Shown one piece after another: positions 25,834 to 34,078 of a stretch of DNA of 46,578 bases. The notes beneath the pieces are model-generated. The model saw only the letters and a list, made by a program, of their open reading frames with translations. It made no database searches and had not been told where the DNA came from. A program made the position numbers and the translations under genes. Numbering within the stretch: position 1 is the first letter of the stretch; the number at the start of each line of letters is the position of its first letter. The DNA comes from Gammaproteobacteria bacterium HGW-Gammaproteobacteria-1. GTDB lineage: Bacteria; Pseudomonadota; Gammaproteobacteria; Thiohalomonadales; Thiohalomonadaceae. Location of the stretch: positions 142,888 through 189,465 of the forward strand of contig PGZL01000010.1 of the NCBI GenBank assembly GCA_002840095.1, in the 5' to 3' direction.

Positions 25834-26585
25834 TCACCAGGCAACATCACCTTCAAATCCTGCTCCAGCGTATCCAGCAGCTGATCGATGCGGCAGAACT
25901 CGTGCAGTGTCTGCAGGTCGGTGATGCGCACTTCGTCGCCGCGCACGTTCACGCCATGACGGCGCAGTTCGGAAATGGCGCGGGACAGGCTTTCCGGAGT
26001 CATGCCGAGACGGGCGGCGAGCAGTTTCTTGTCGCAGGGCAGGCGCGCCTGATCGCTGCCGGCGTTTTCCACCAGGTGCAGCAGGTACACGGCGAGGCGC
26101 TGCGAGGCGGTGCGCAGGCGCAGGTCCTTTATTTCCCGCACCATATGGCGGTATTGCTGCGCCATGGAGCCGAGCAGGGTCAGGGCCAGCTCCGGGTTGG
26201 TCTTCAGCTCGGCCAGCAGCAGGCGGGCCGGAATGAGCAGGACCTGGGCCGGCTCCACCGCGCGTGCCGACATCAGGTAGGGTTGCGAGGTGAGCACAGC
26301 GGCCATGATGAAGGTGTCGATGGGGTGGAGCAGTTCGACCACCGCCTCGCGGCCGTCCGGTGTGCCGGCATTGAGCTGCACGCTGCCGTGCACGAGGAGG
26401 TGCAGGTATTCCGGTTGATCGCCGGCCTGGAACAGCGGGGCGTCGCGATCGTAGCGGCGCAGCAGCGCGCCGGCGGCCAGGGTGTTCAGGGTCTCCTTCG
26501 AGACGGCGGAGAACAGCGGCGTGCGGCCGAGCAGGGCCATGGCGATGGTGTGCGGATCCTTGCTGAGCAGAGGGGTGTCGTTCAT
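25815..26585 (-). CDS. Crp/Fnr-family transcriptional regulator
   Basis: A 256-residue regulator. Residues about 25-150 are a cyclic-nucleotide-binding-like beta barrel (FQAGDQPEYLHLLVHGSVQL), followed by the dimer helix and a winged helix with LAARLGMTPESLSRAISELRRHGVNV. No cysteine cluster at the N-terminus is visible, so it is not FNR itself; it resembles the Dnr/NnrR-like branch that often responds to nitric oxide, but this is inference. The start codon overlaps the stop of the upstream 107-residue gene (ATGA, 26582-26585). The final residues GEKQVQE are encoded by a heptamer repeat. Its targets are unknown. Confidence 0.9.
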   Translation of the reverse strand: MNDTPLLSKDPHTIAMALLGRTPLFSAVSKETLNTLAAGALLRRYDRDAPLFQAGDQPEYLHLLVHGSVQLNAGTPDGREAVVELLHPIDTFIMAAVLTSQPYLMSARAVEPAQVLLIPARLLLAELKTNPELALTLLGSMAQQYRHMVREIKDLRLRTASQRLAVYLLHLVENAGSDQARLPCDKKLLAARLGMTPESLSRAISELRRHGVNVRGDEVRITDLQTLHEFCRIDQLLDTLEQDLKVMLPGEKQVQE

Positions 26586-26905
26586 CCGGCGGAGCTCCCG
26601 AATTCGTGCCGTCCCGGACGCAGTCGCCGATACTGGCGCACCATGATGATGGCCTTGCGCAGGGTGGGGGTATCGAAACAGTCCACGTCGAGGACCACGG
26701 TCAGCTGCCGGCCGTGCGGGCCTTCCGCGCCGATGTCGATGAAGTTGCGCATCGTCTCCGTACCGTAATGTGAGCGTGTCATAAAGTGCGCATCCCACGT
26801 TATCTCCTGCCCCGCATAGGGGCCGCGAAAGCGCAGGCGCAGCTCGGTCCCGCCGAGGGGGCCGAGGATTTCGTAGTCAGGAGCGGTTGTTTCGGCGCAG
26901 GTCAT
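26582..26905 (-). CDS. Hypothetical protein (107 aa) coupled to a Crp/Fnr regulator
   Basis: I do not recognise this 107-residue protein. It has no signal peptide or membrane segment. Strands such as GGTELRLRFRGPYAGQEI and LTVVLDVDCFD suggest a small alpha/beta domain, and a basic helix LRKAIIMVRQYRRLRPGR lies near the end. Its stop codon overlaps the Crp/Fnr start by four bases, so the two are translationally coupled; a sensory or accessory role for the regulator is possible. The ATG at 26905 has no good ribosome site. The start lies only 45 bases from a Pho box that also serves pstS on the other strand. Confidence 0.75.
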   Translation of the reverse strand: MTCAETTAPDYEILGPLGGTELRLRFRGPYAGQEITWDAHFMTRSHYGTETMRNFIDIGAEGPHGRQLTVVLDVDCFDTPTLRKAIIMVRQYRRLRPGRHEFGSSAG

Positions 26906-26950
26906 GGGGGGATGGTACCTGCTGCGGAAGGGCCGGGCCAGACGGGAGCG

Positions 26951-26990
26951 CTGTCATAAAGACGTAACACGAGTGTCATACATATGACAA
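26951..26990 (+). promoter_or_regulatory. Multi-unit Pho box upstream of pstS
   Basis: Four seven-base units spaced by four bases: CTGTCAT, ACGTAAC, GTGTCAT, and a less conserved ATGACAA (26951-26990). The 11-base period and CTGTCAT core match PhoB sites. A possible -10, CATACT, lies at 27001-27006, at the usual distance. It is expected to activate pstS under phosphate starvation; the divergent 107-residue gene may share it. Confidence 0.88.
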
Positions 26991-27079
26991 ATCGCGTTCC
27001 CATACTGCGTTTCGTTGCAAAGCGGGGGCGGATGGCTCCGGTCCTTGTTTCAACCTACCCTGACAGAGGATTGACCTGT

Positions 27080-28057
27080 ATGACTTTCAAGAAAGTATTC
27101 GTCGCGGCCGCGATGGCCTCGGCGCTGGTAGCCGGCAGTGCAATGGCCGCCATGCCGAAGGTTGACGCCGGCCTGCCGGAATATCAGCGCGCCTCCGGCG
27201 TGTCCGGTAACTTCTCCAGCATCGGTTCCGATACCCTGAACAACCTGATGACGCTGTGGGCCGAGGACTATGCCCGCTTCTACCCCAACGTCAACATCCA
27301 GATCCAGGGCGCCGGTTCCTCTACCGCTCCCCCGGCGCTGACCGAAGGCACCGCCAACTTCGGCCCCATGAGCCGCACCATGAAGTCCTCCGAGGTCCAG
27401 GCCTTCGAGAACAAGTACGGCTATAAGCCGACTGCCGTGCCGGTCGCCATTGACGTGCTGGCCGTGTACGTCAACAAGGACAACCCGATCAAGGGCATGA
27501 CCATGGCGCAGGTGGATGCGATCTTCTCCGCCACCCGTCGCTGCGGCGGCAAGGAAGACATCACCCGTTGGGGCCAGCTGGGCCTGACCGGTGCGTGGGC
27601 CAACCGCGACTTCACCCTGTACAGCCGCAATGCCGTGTCCGGCACCTACGGCTTCTTCAAGGAGCATGCCCTGTGCAAGGGTGACTACAAGGCGTCCATC
27701 AACGAGCAGCCGGGTTCCGCCTCGGTGGTGCAGGGCGTGACCGAGTCCATCAACGGCATCGGCTACTCCGGCATCGGCTACATCACCTCCGGTGTGCGTG
27801 CCGTGCCCCTGGCCAAGGCCGAGGGTCAGCCCTTTGCCCCGGCCGACGCCGATCATGCCGCCGACGGCAGCTACCCGATGGCCCGTTTCCTGTACGTCTA
27901 CGTGAACAAGCACCCGAACCGCGAGCTGTCGCCGATGGAGCGTGAGTTCTTCAAGCTGGTGCTGTCCAAGCAGGGTCAGGAAACCGTGGTCAAGGACGGC
28001 TACATCCCGCTGCCTGCCGCCGTGGTCAAGCGTGAGCTGGAAAAGCTCGGCCTGTAA
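27080..28057 (+). CDS. pstS: Phosphate ABC transporter substrate-binding protein PstS
   Basis: A 325-residue periplasmic phosphate receptor. The signal peptide ([20 protein letters not shown], cleavage likely after AMA at about 23) is clear. The mature protein begins the PBP fold with [19 protein letters not shown], and [20 protein letters not shown] and [15 protein letters not shown] contribute serine and threonine ligands typical of phosphate binding. ATG 27080 is chosen because AGAGGA precedes it and the signal starts there; the frame extends back through the promoter. The Pho box 90 bases upstream implies PhoB control. pstC lies beyond a lipoprotein gene, an unusual insertion in a pst cluster. 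A heptamer element starts just after the stop. Confidence 0.95.
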   Translation: MTFKKVFVAAAMASALVAGSAMAAMPKVDAGLPEYQRASGVSGNFSSIGSDTLNNLMTLWAEDYARFYPNVNIQIQGAGSSTAPPALTEGTANFGPMSRTMKSSEVQAFENKYGYKPTAVPVAIDVLAVYVNKDNPIKGMTMAQVDAIFSATRRCGGKEDITRWGQLGLTGAWANRDFTLYSRNAVSGTYGFFKEHALCKGDYKASINEQPGSASVVQGVTESINGIGYSGIGYITSGVRAVPLAKAEGQPFAPADADHAADGSYPMARFLYVYVNKHPNRELSPMEREFFKLVLSKQGQETVVKDGYIPLPAAVVKRELEKLGL

Positions 28058-28059
28058 AA

Positions 28060-28140
28060 CGCAGATACAAGATGCAAGGGTAAAGATACAAGGGAATGTA
28101 CCTGCTGCGCGGACACCGTTTATATGCGGTGTTCGCGCAG
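28060..28140. repeat. Heptamer arm and hairpin after pstS
   Basis: GCAGATACAAGATGCAAGGG and the following bases form the left arm of the heptamer family, two bases after the pstS stop. A separate 14-base-pair hairpin at 28105-28140 (CTGCGCGGACACCG with CGGTGTTCGCGCAG) follows. The opposite heptamer arm appears degenerate. Confidence 0.8.
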
Positions 28141-28198
28141 CGCACCCCATCACGTGTATCTCGTAGCTGTCCTCTTCGAATCAACAGGAGAATCAACG

Positions 28199-28801
28199 AT
28201 GCTTGCGAACAAAAGCAGGATGACGCTCGCCGCTGTGGCGCTGCTGGGTTTGGGTCTGACGGGCTGCGCCACCACCGAGCAGGGTGCGGCCAAGGGCGAT
28301 GCCAAGACCGAGATGACCAAGGCCGCCGCGGCCGACGTCCAGGCGGCGCTGCCGCAGCAGTATTTCGAGGCGCACAAGGACGGCCGTATCTGGGTGTTCG
28401 GCGACGCCGAACTGTACAAGACCGCCGTTGCCGGCAAGGAAGTTCCCCTGGCCCTGACCCGCATCGGTGCCGGTCCCAAGCGTGAAACCGTCGTCTTCGG
28501 CCTGACCAAGGCGGAGAGCAAGAAGGTCGCCGGCCTGGGCCAGGTCGCCCTGTTCGAAGGCAAGACCGAGGGCGCTGCCGAAGGCTTTTACGGCGAGGTG
28601 TTCAAGGACGGCCGCCACTACGTGTTCGACAGCTGGAAGGAGCTGAAGGCCTTCCGCCAGGCGGGTGAAGCCCCCTACGTCTTCACCTACGTGGGCGCCG
28701 GCCCCAAGCGCGCCACCGTGGCCTACGTGCGCAGCAAGGCTCAGAGCAAGACGGTACCGACCGAGCTGATCGCCAAGTTCCGCCAGTTCCACGCGCTGTA
28801 A
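28199..28801 (+). CDS. Lipoprotein with internally duplicated domain, inside the pst cluster
   Basis: A 200-residue lipoprotein. The signal ends in the lipobox LTGC (Cys23). The mature part has two similar halves, about 55-108 and 130-184. Each reads as aromatic-containing strand, KDGR, VF, then a helix, a strand and GAGPKR, followed by a strand with a terminal basic segment (KAESKK, KAQSKT). I know no named family. AGGAG is spaced well before the ATG at 28199. It lies between pstS and pstC, so phosphate regulation and an envelope role in phosphate uptake are plausible but not shown. Heptamer elements flank it on both sides. Confidence 0.85.
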   Translation: MLANKSRMTLAAVALLGLGLTGCATTEQGAAKGDAKTEMTKAAAADVQAALPQQYFEAHKDGRIWVFGDAELYKTAVAGKEVPLALTRIGAGPKRETVVFGLTKAESKKVAGLGQVALFEGKTEGAAEGFYGEVFKDGRHYVFDSWKELKAFRQAGEAPYVFTYVGAGPKRATVAYVRSKAQSKTVPTELIAKFRQFHAL

Positions 28802-28930
28802 GGCAGATACAAGAGAAAAGTTACAAGATACAAGGGATTGAGTGCGCTACGCGCACGCCGCATATCAAACGGCGCCCGCATAGCGGGCACATTCCCTTGT
28901 ATCTTTACTCTTGTATCTTGCAACTGCCCT
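28802..28930. repeat. Heptamer-phased inverted repeat upstream of pstC
   Basis: The left arm GGCAGATACAAGAGAAAAGT starts at the base after the lipoprotein stop. The right arm, ending CTTGTATCTTGCAACTGCC, stops at 28929. The loop holds stacked small hairpins (GTGCGCTACGCGCAC, GCCCGCATAGCGGGC). Its right end is two bases from a Pho box. Confidence 0.9.
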
Positions 28931-28931
28931 T

Positions 28932-28960
28932 ATGTAATCCATTTGTAACATTTGTGTAAT
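28932..28960 (+). promoter_or_regulatory. Pho box upstream of pstC
   Basis: Three 7-base units with 4-base spacers: ATGTAAT, TTGTAAC, GTGTAAT. The 11-base period matches PhoB sites, though the cores are TGTAA rather than TGTCA. It lies 53 bases before the pstC start and gives this operon its own expected PhoB control. Confidence 0.72.
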
Positions 28961-29013
28961 ACCGTAGCGTCCTGTCTTCTTTTGCCTTATCGCTGCCGCG
29001 AGAACGCCGACCC

Positions 29014-31311
29014 ATGACCGATACCGTCGTCAATGCTGTCCCCGCGGACGGCGCCCGTGTTTCCCTGCTGCCCAGCGGCGAGCAGCGCGCCCGGTTGCGG
29101 CGCTGGCGCTACGCCAAGGACCGCATCTCCCGTTACGGCGTCGCCGTGGGCGGACTTGGGGTGGTGGTCGCCCTGGCGCTGATCTTTGTCTACCTGTTCT
29201 ATGAAGTCTTTCCCATGCTGCGTTCCGCCGAGGTGACGCCGGTGGCGGCCTATGCCATGCCGGCCGGCGTGGCGGGCGACCAGGTGGTCGATGTGGCCAC
29301 CGAGCGCTATACCGAGGTGGCCGGCGTCTATGGCCGCGACGGCCGCGTGACCTTCCTCAATCCGCGCAACGGCGAGCTGCTCAAGCAGGTGTCCCTGCCG
29401 CTGCCGGAGGGTGTGAACGTGGTGAGCAGCGCCCCCGCCGAAGTGAAATACGGCCTGCTGGCCCATGGCCTGTCCGACGGCCGCGTGCTGGTGACCCAGC
29501 ATGAATACACCGTGACCTATCCCGATGACGTGCGCCACACCGAGCCGGCCATCACCTACCCCCTGGGCGAGCAGCCCCTGGTGCTGGACGAGCAGGGCGC
29601 GCCCCTGGCGGCGGTCGGCATCCAGGCCGTGGGCGAGGGCTTCTCCCTGGCCGGCGCCACGGCAGACGGCCGCCTGACGCTGGCGATTTACAGCGCCGCC
29701 GTGTCGTTCATGACCGGCGAGGTGGAGATCAAGCGCCAATCCTATCCCCTGCCGCAGCTGGCGGGCCGGGCCACCCACATCCTGATCAACAAGAGCATGC
29801 GCAACCTGTTCGTGGCGGACACGGAGGGTTACGTGTCGCACTACGACATCGTCGACCCCGACGAGCCGCGCCTGCTGGAGCGGGTGCACGCCGTGGCCGA
29901 CGGCGCCACCATCGCCGCCATGCGCTACCTCTCCGGCACCGTGTCGATCATCATCGGCGGTTCCGACGGCAGCGTGGCGCAGTGGTTCCCTGTGCGCGAC
30001 GAGCAGAATCAGTATCACCTGACGCATATCCGGGACTTCGAATCGCATCCCGGCGCCATCACCTTCATCGCGCCGGAGTACTCGCGCAAGGGCTTCGTCG
30101 CCGGCGACGCCGGCGGCCATGTCGCCGCGCACTTCACCACCTCCGGACGCACCGTGCTGATGGAGAAGGTGAGTGACGCCGCCATCACCGGCATCACCAT
30201 GTCGCCTGTGAACGACACCCTGCTGGTGACCGATGCCGGCGGCCGGATGCAGTACCTCAATCTGTACAACGAGCATCCCGAGATATCGATGAAGGCCCTG
30301 TGGGGCAAGGTGTGGTACGAAAACCGCGCCGGTGAGGAGTACGTCTGGCAGGCTTCCTCCGGCAGCGACGACTTCGAGCCCAAGCTGAGCCTGACGCCGC
30401 TCACCCTGGGCACCATCAAGGCCGCCTTCTTCGCCATGATGTTCGCCATCCCGCTCGCCATCATGGGTGCGCTGTACTCCGCCTATTTCATGACCTCGCG
30501 CCTGCGCGGCTTCGTCAAGCCGAGCATTGAGATCATGGAAGCGCTGCCGACGGTCATCCTCGGTTTCCTCGCCGGCCTGTGGCTGGCGCCGTTCATGGAA
30601 AACAACCTGCCGGCGGTGTTCAGCATCCTGCTGCTGATGCCGCTGGCCATGCTGGCGGTGGCCTATGCCTGGGCCAACCTGCCGGAGCGCCTGCGCCTGC
30701 TGGTGCCGCCCGGCTGGGAGGTGGCGATCCTGATGCCGGTGATCCTGCTGGTGGGCTGGCTGTGCATCGTGATGAGCCCGTCGCTGGAGCTGTGGTTCTT
30801 CAACGGCAGCATGCGCCAGTGGCTGACCGACGTCGGCATCACCTACGACCAGCGCAACGCCCTGGTGGTGGGCATCGCCATGGGCTTCGCCGTGATCCCC
30901 ACCATCTTCTCCATCGCCGAGGACGCCATCTTCACCGTGCCGCGCCACCTGACCCAGGGTTCCCTGGCGCTGGGCGCCACACCGTGGCAGACCATGGTGG
31001 GCGTGGTGCTGCCCACCGCCAGCCCCGGCATCTTCGCCGCGGTGATGATGGGCTTCGGCCGCGCCGTGGGCGAGACGATGATCGTGCTGATGGCCACCGG
31101 CAACAGTCCGATCATGAACTTCAACATCTTCGAGGGCATGCGTACCCTGTCGGCCAACATCGCGGTGGAACTGCCGGAGACGCCGCTGGGCAGCACCCAC
31201 TTCCGCGTGCTGTTCCTCGCCGCCCTGGTGCTGCTGGTGCTCACCTTCGTGATGAACACCGTGGCGGAAATCGTGCGCCAGCGCCTGCGCAAGCGTTACA
31301 GCACCCTGTGA
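29014..31311 (+). CDS. pstC: Phosphate ABC transporter permease PstC, long form
   Basis: A 765-residue inner-membrane permease. One helix at about 40-64 leads into a large extracytoplasmic region of roughly 400 residues with repeated strand motifs (for example SHYDIVDPDE, GGSDGSVAQWF, GDAGGHVAAHF) that resembles a beta propeller. The membrane domain occupies about 465-755 and holds EALPTVILGFLAGLWLAP and the coupling helix ALGATPWQTMVGVVLP. Long PstC proteins of this kind occur in several gammaproteobacteria; the role of the insert is unknown. It pairs with PstA, starting 16 bases after, to form the channel energised by PstB. It has its own Pho box. Confidence 0.92.
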   Translation: MTDTVVNAVPADGARVSLLPSGEQRARLRRWRYAKDRISRYGVAVGGLGVVVALALIFVYLFYEVFPMLRSAEVTPVAAYAMPAGVAGDQVVDVATERYTEVAGVYGRDGRVTFLNPRNGELLKQVSLPLPEGVNVVSSAPAEVKYGLLAHGLSDGRVLVTQHEYTVTYPDDVRHTEPAITYPLGEQPLVLDEQGAPLAAVGIQAVGEGFSLAGATADGRLTLAIYSAAVSFMTGEVEIKRQSYPLPQLAGRATHILINKSMRNLFVADTEGYVSHYDIVDPDEPRLLERVHAVADGATIAAMRYLSGTVSIIIGGSDGSVAQWFPVRDEQNQYHLTHIRDFESHPGAITFIAPEYSRKGFVAGDAGGHVAAHFTTSGRTVLMEKVSDAAITGITMSPVNDTLLVTDAGGRMQYLNLYNEHPEISMKALWGKVWYENRAGEEYVWQASSGSDDFEPKLSLTPLTLGTIKAAFFAMMFAIPLAIMGALYSAYFMTSRLRGFVKPSIEIMEALPTVILGFLAGLWLAPFMENNLPAVFSILLLMPLAMLAVAYAWANLPERLRLLVPPGWEVAILMPVILLVGWLCIVMSPSLELWFFNGSMRQWLTDVGITYDQRNALVVGIAMGFAVIPTIFSIAEDAIFTVPRHLTQGSLALGATPWQTMVGVVLPTASPGIFAAVMMGFGRAVGETMIVLMATGNSPIMNFNIFEGMRTLSANIAVELPETPLGSTHFRVLFLAALVLLVLTFVMNTVAEIVRQRLRKRYSTL

Positions 31312-31327
31312 TCCGGAGCGCCTAGTC

Positions 31328-33007
31328 ATGAGTCTTGTGAATATCAAAACCTGGGGCAAGAGCGGCGCGCCGTGGATCTGGCTCAACGCCGGTGCCGTGG
31401 CGGCCAGCATGGTGATGGTGCTGGGCCTGCTGCTGCTCATCTCCGTGCGCGGCTTCAGCCACTTCTGGCCCCATGCCCTGATGGAAGTGAACGTCACCAG
31501 TCCGGACGGCTCGGTGGAGCGCGTGCTGGGCGAGCTGGTGCGCAGCGAGGAGCTGGCCTCTTCCGTGCTGCGTGATGCCGGCGTGCAGATGACCGGACAT
31601 GCCGAGCTGGTCGAGCGCCATCTGATCAAGCAGGGCAACCGCGACACCCTGGGCCGTGATTTCGTCTGGTACCTGGCGCCGCGCATGGGCGAGCCCAGCT
31701 ACCCGGTTCACGCCACGATGCTGGAGCGGCGCGAGTGGGGCAATTTTTACGGTTATCTGCTGGAGCTGAAGGAAGAGGGGCGCAGCATCGCCCAGGGCGA
31801 TGCCCTGTGGCCGGAACTGCTGGCACGCGTGGAACGGGCCAATGCCATCCACGATGAAATCCGCAAGATCGAGCGCCAGGACATCGGCAAGGTCAACTTC
31901 CGCATGGAGCGTCTGCGCCTGGACGAGCGCCTCATGGCGCTGGACCCCAACATCCCGGCGGCGGAAGTGGCGCAGCGCAAGGCGGAGATGGCGGCCGAGC
32001 GTGCCGAGCTGGATGCCGAGTACGCCCGCTATGCCGAGCAGCTCGAAGTGCTGTACCGCGACGTGAAGCGCGACACCCTGGTGGCGGAGATCATGGACGG
32101 GCGCAAGGTGAACGTGCCGGTGGCCAACATCGTGCGCGCCTCGCAGCCCAACAATATGTCCATCTTCGCCAAGCTGGGTTACTACGCCGAGCGCTTTGCC
32201 GAATACGTCGGCGGCTATCCGCGCGAGGCCAATACCGAGGGCGGCATCTTCCCGGCCATCTTCGGCACTGTGACCATGGTGATGGTGATGTCCATCATCG
32301 TCACGCCCTTCGGCATCCTCGCCGCCATCTATCTGCGCGAGTACGCCAAGCAGGGGCCGCTGCTGCGCCTGATCCGCGTGTCGGTCTACAACCTGGCCGG
32401 CGTGCCGTCCATCGTCTTCGGCGTGTTCGGCCTCGGCTTCTTCGTCTATTTCCTCGGCGGCTCCATCGACGAGCTGTTCTATCCCGAGGCGCTGCCGTCG
32501 CCCACCTTCGGCACCCCCGGCCTGTTCTGGGCCTCGCTGACCCTGGCACTGCTCACCCTGCCGGTGGTCATCGTCGCCACCGAGGAAGGACTGGCGCGCA
32601 TCCCCAGCACCATCCGCATGGGCAGCCTGGCCCTGGGCGCCACCAAGGCGGAGACGCTGTGGAAGGTGGTGGTGCCGCTGTCCACCCCGGCGATGATGAC
32701 CGGCCTGATCCTGGCCATTGCCCGCGCCGCCGGCGAGGTGGCGCCGCTGATGCTGGTGGGCGTGGTCAAGCTGGCGCCGACCCTGCCCATCGATGGCAAC
32801 GCGCCCTTCATCCACATGGAGCGCAAGATCATGCACCTGGGCTTCCACATCTACGACGTCGGTTTCCAGAGCCCCAACGTGGAAGCCGCGCGGCCCCTGG
32901 TGTACGCCACCGCCCTGACCCTGGTGATACTGATCGTGCTGCTCAACCTGGCGGCCATCAGCATCCGTAACCACTTGCGCGAAAAGTATCGCAGCGAGTC
33001 CGATTGA
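31328..33007 (+). CDS. pstA: Phosphate ABC transporter permease PstA, long form
   Basis: A 559-residue inner-membrane permease. The N-terminal third (about 1-270) is a DUF3333-type extension with one helix at about 18-40 and a soluble, charged coiled segment (RKIERQDIGKVNFRMERL). The channel domain (about 300-545) has several helices and the coupling motif SLALGATKAETLWKVVVPLS. It partners PstC, 16 bases upstream, and PstB downstream. The long forms of PstC and PstA occur together, which suggests their extra domains interact in the periplasm or at the membrane surface; this is inference. Confidence 0.93.
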   Translation: MSLVNIKTWGKSGAPWIWLNAGAVAASMVMVLGLLLLISVRGFSHFWPHALMEVNVTSPDGSVERVLGELVRSEELASSVLRDAGVQMTGHAELVERHLIKQGNRDTLGRDFVWYLAPRMGEPSYPVHATMLERREWGNFYGYLLELKEEGRSIAQGDALWPELLARVERANAIHDEIRKIERQDIGKVNFRMERLRLDERLMALDPNIPAAEVAQRKAEMAAERAELDAEYARYAEQLEVLYRDVKRDTLVAEIMDGRKVNVPVANIVRASQPNNMSIFAKLGYYAERFAEYVGGYPREANTEGGIFPAIFGTVTMVMVMSIIVTPFGILAAIYLREYAKQGPLLRLIRVSVYNLAGVPSIVFGVFGLGFFVYFLGGSIDELFYPEALPSPTFGTPGLFWASLTLALLTLPVVIVATEEGLARIPSTIRMGSLALGATKAETLWKVVVPLSTPAMMTGLILAIARAAGEVAPLMLVGVVKLAPTLPIDGNAPFIHMERKIMHLGFHIYDVGFQSPNVEAARPLVYATALTLVILIVLLNLAAISIRNHLREKYRSESD

Positions 33008-33061
33008 CGTGACAGCACACCGGTATATAGATCAATGAACGCTATAGGCAAGGATATGGAC

Positions 33062-33910
33062 ATGACAACCAGCACCCAGTCCGCAGTGCGCACCCACGCC
33101 ATCGGCGCCCAGCTGTTCGAGGGCGAGGAACGGCAGAAACTCGTGCTCGACGACGAGTCCATCTGCCTCGACGTGCGCAACCTGAACCTGTATTACGGCG
33201 GTGACCAGGCGCTGAAAGGCATCAGCCTGAAGATCCCGGCCCAGCGCGTGACCGCCTTCATCGGTCCCAGCGGCTGCGGCAAGTCCACCCTGCTGCGCTG
33301 CTTCAACCGCATGAACGACCTCATCGACATCTGCCGCATCGAAGGCGAGGTGATCCTCGACAACGAGGACATCTACCGCCGCGGCGTCGACGTGGCCGAA
33401 CTGCGCCGCAAGGTGGGCATGGTGTTCCAGAAGCCCAATCCCTTCCCCAAGTCCATCTACGAGAACGTGGCCTACGGCCTGCGCCTGCAGGGCGTCAACA
33501 ACCGCCGCATCCTCGACGAGGCGGTGGAAAAGGCCCTGCGCGGTGCCGCGTTGTGGGACGAGGTCAAGGACCGCCTGCAGGACAACGCCATGGGTCTGTC
33601 CGGCGGCCAGCAGCAACGCCTGGTGATCGCCCGCGCCATCGCCATCGAGCCGGAAGTGCTGCTGCTCGACGAACCGGCCTCGGCCCTGGACCCGATCTCC
33701 ACCCTGAAGATCGAGGAACTGATCAACGAGCTGAAGTCGCAGTACACCATCGTCATCGTCACCCACAACATGCAGCAGGCGGCGCGCGTCTCCGACTACA
33801 CTGCTTTCATGTACATGGGTGACCTGATCGAATACAACGACACCGACACCATCTTCACCAACCCGTCCAAGAAGCAGACCGAGGACTACATCACAGGTCG
33901 CTACGGTTGA
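33062..33910 (+). CDS. pstB: Phosphate ABC transporter ATPase PstB
   Basis: A 282-residue ATPase that powers phosphate import. The Walker [10 protein letters not shown], signature LSGGQQQRL, Walker [13 protein letters not shown] and the switch histidine in [15 protein letters not shown] are all intact. ATG 33062 is chosen because AAGGA lies seven bases before it; the ATG at 33035 has no such site. The short N-terminal extension before the core ([11 protein letters not shown]) is usual for PstB. It follows pstA by about 55 bases. In most genomes phoU follows closely, but here a REP cluster of about 170 bases intervenes. Confidence 0.96.
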   Translation: MTTSTQSAVRTHAIGAQLFEGEERQKLVLDDESICLDVRNLNLYYGGDQALKGISLKIPAQRVTAFIGPSGCGKSTLLRCFNRMNDLIDICRIEGEVILDNEDIYRRGVDVAELRRKVGMVFQKPNPFPKSIYENVAYGLRLQGVNNRRILDEAVEKALRGAALWDEVKDRLQDNAMGLSGGQQQRLVIARAIAIEPEVLLLDEPASALDPISTLKIEELINELKSQYTIVIVTHNMQQAARVSDYTAFMYMGDLIEYNDTDTIFTNPSKKQTEDYITGRYG

Positions 33911-33915
33911 TGGAT

Positions 33916-34000
33916 GTAGGGTGCGCACTGCGCACCAGATACAGTTGGTAGGGTGCGCACCGCGCACCGATATTTGTAGGGCGGGCTTCAGCCCGCCACC
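33916..34000. repeat. REP palindromes between pstB and phoU
   Basis: Two copies of the RAYT-type unit lie at 33916-33936 and 33948-33968, then a variant palindrome, GTAGGGCGGGCTTCAGCCCG, at about 33976-34000. REP hairpins in an operon commonly affect message stability, so expression of pstB and phoU may differ. Confidence 0.9.
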
Positions 34001-34078
34001 CGCGGCCGCCGGGCAACTCCCGCGCCGCAGACGGCAGACAACTTCGAAACGCTGTATCGGCGAGAAGGAAACGCAGCA

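Noticed and set aside
28987-31686. An 899-codon open frame antisense to pstC
   Set aside because: It is a shadow of high-GC codon bias over pstC, with His- and Gln-rich low complexity. Similar antisense frames over the EAL-HDOD gene, pstA and phoU/pstB were rejected for the same reason.
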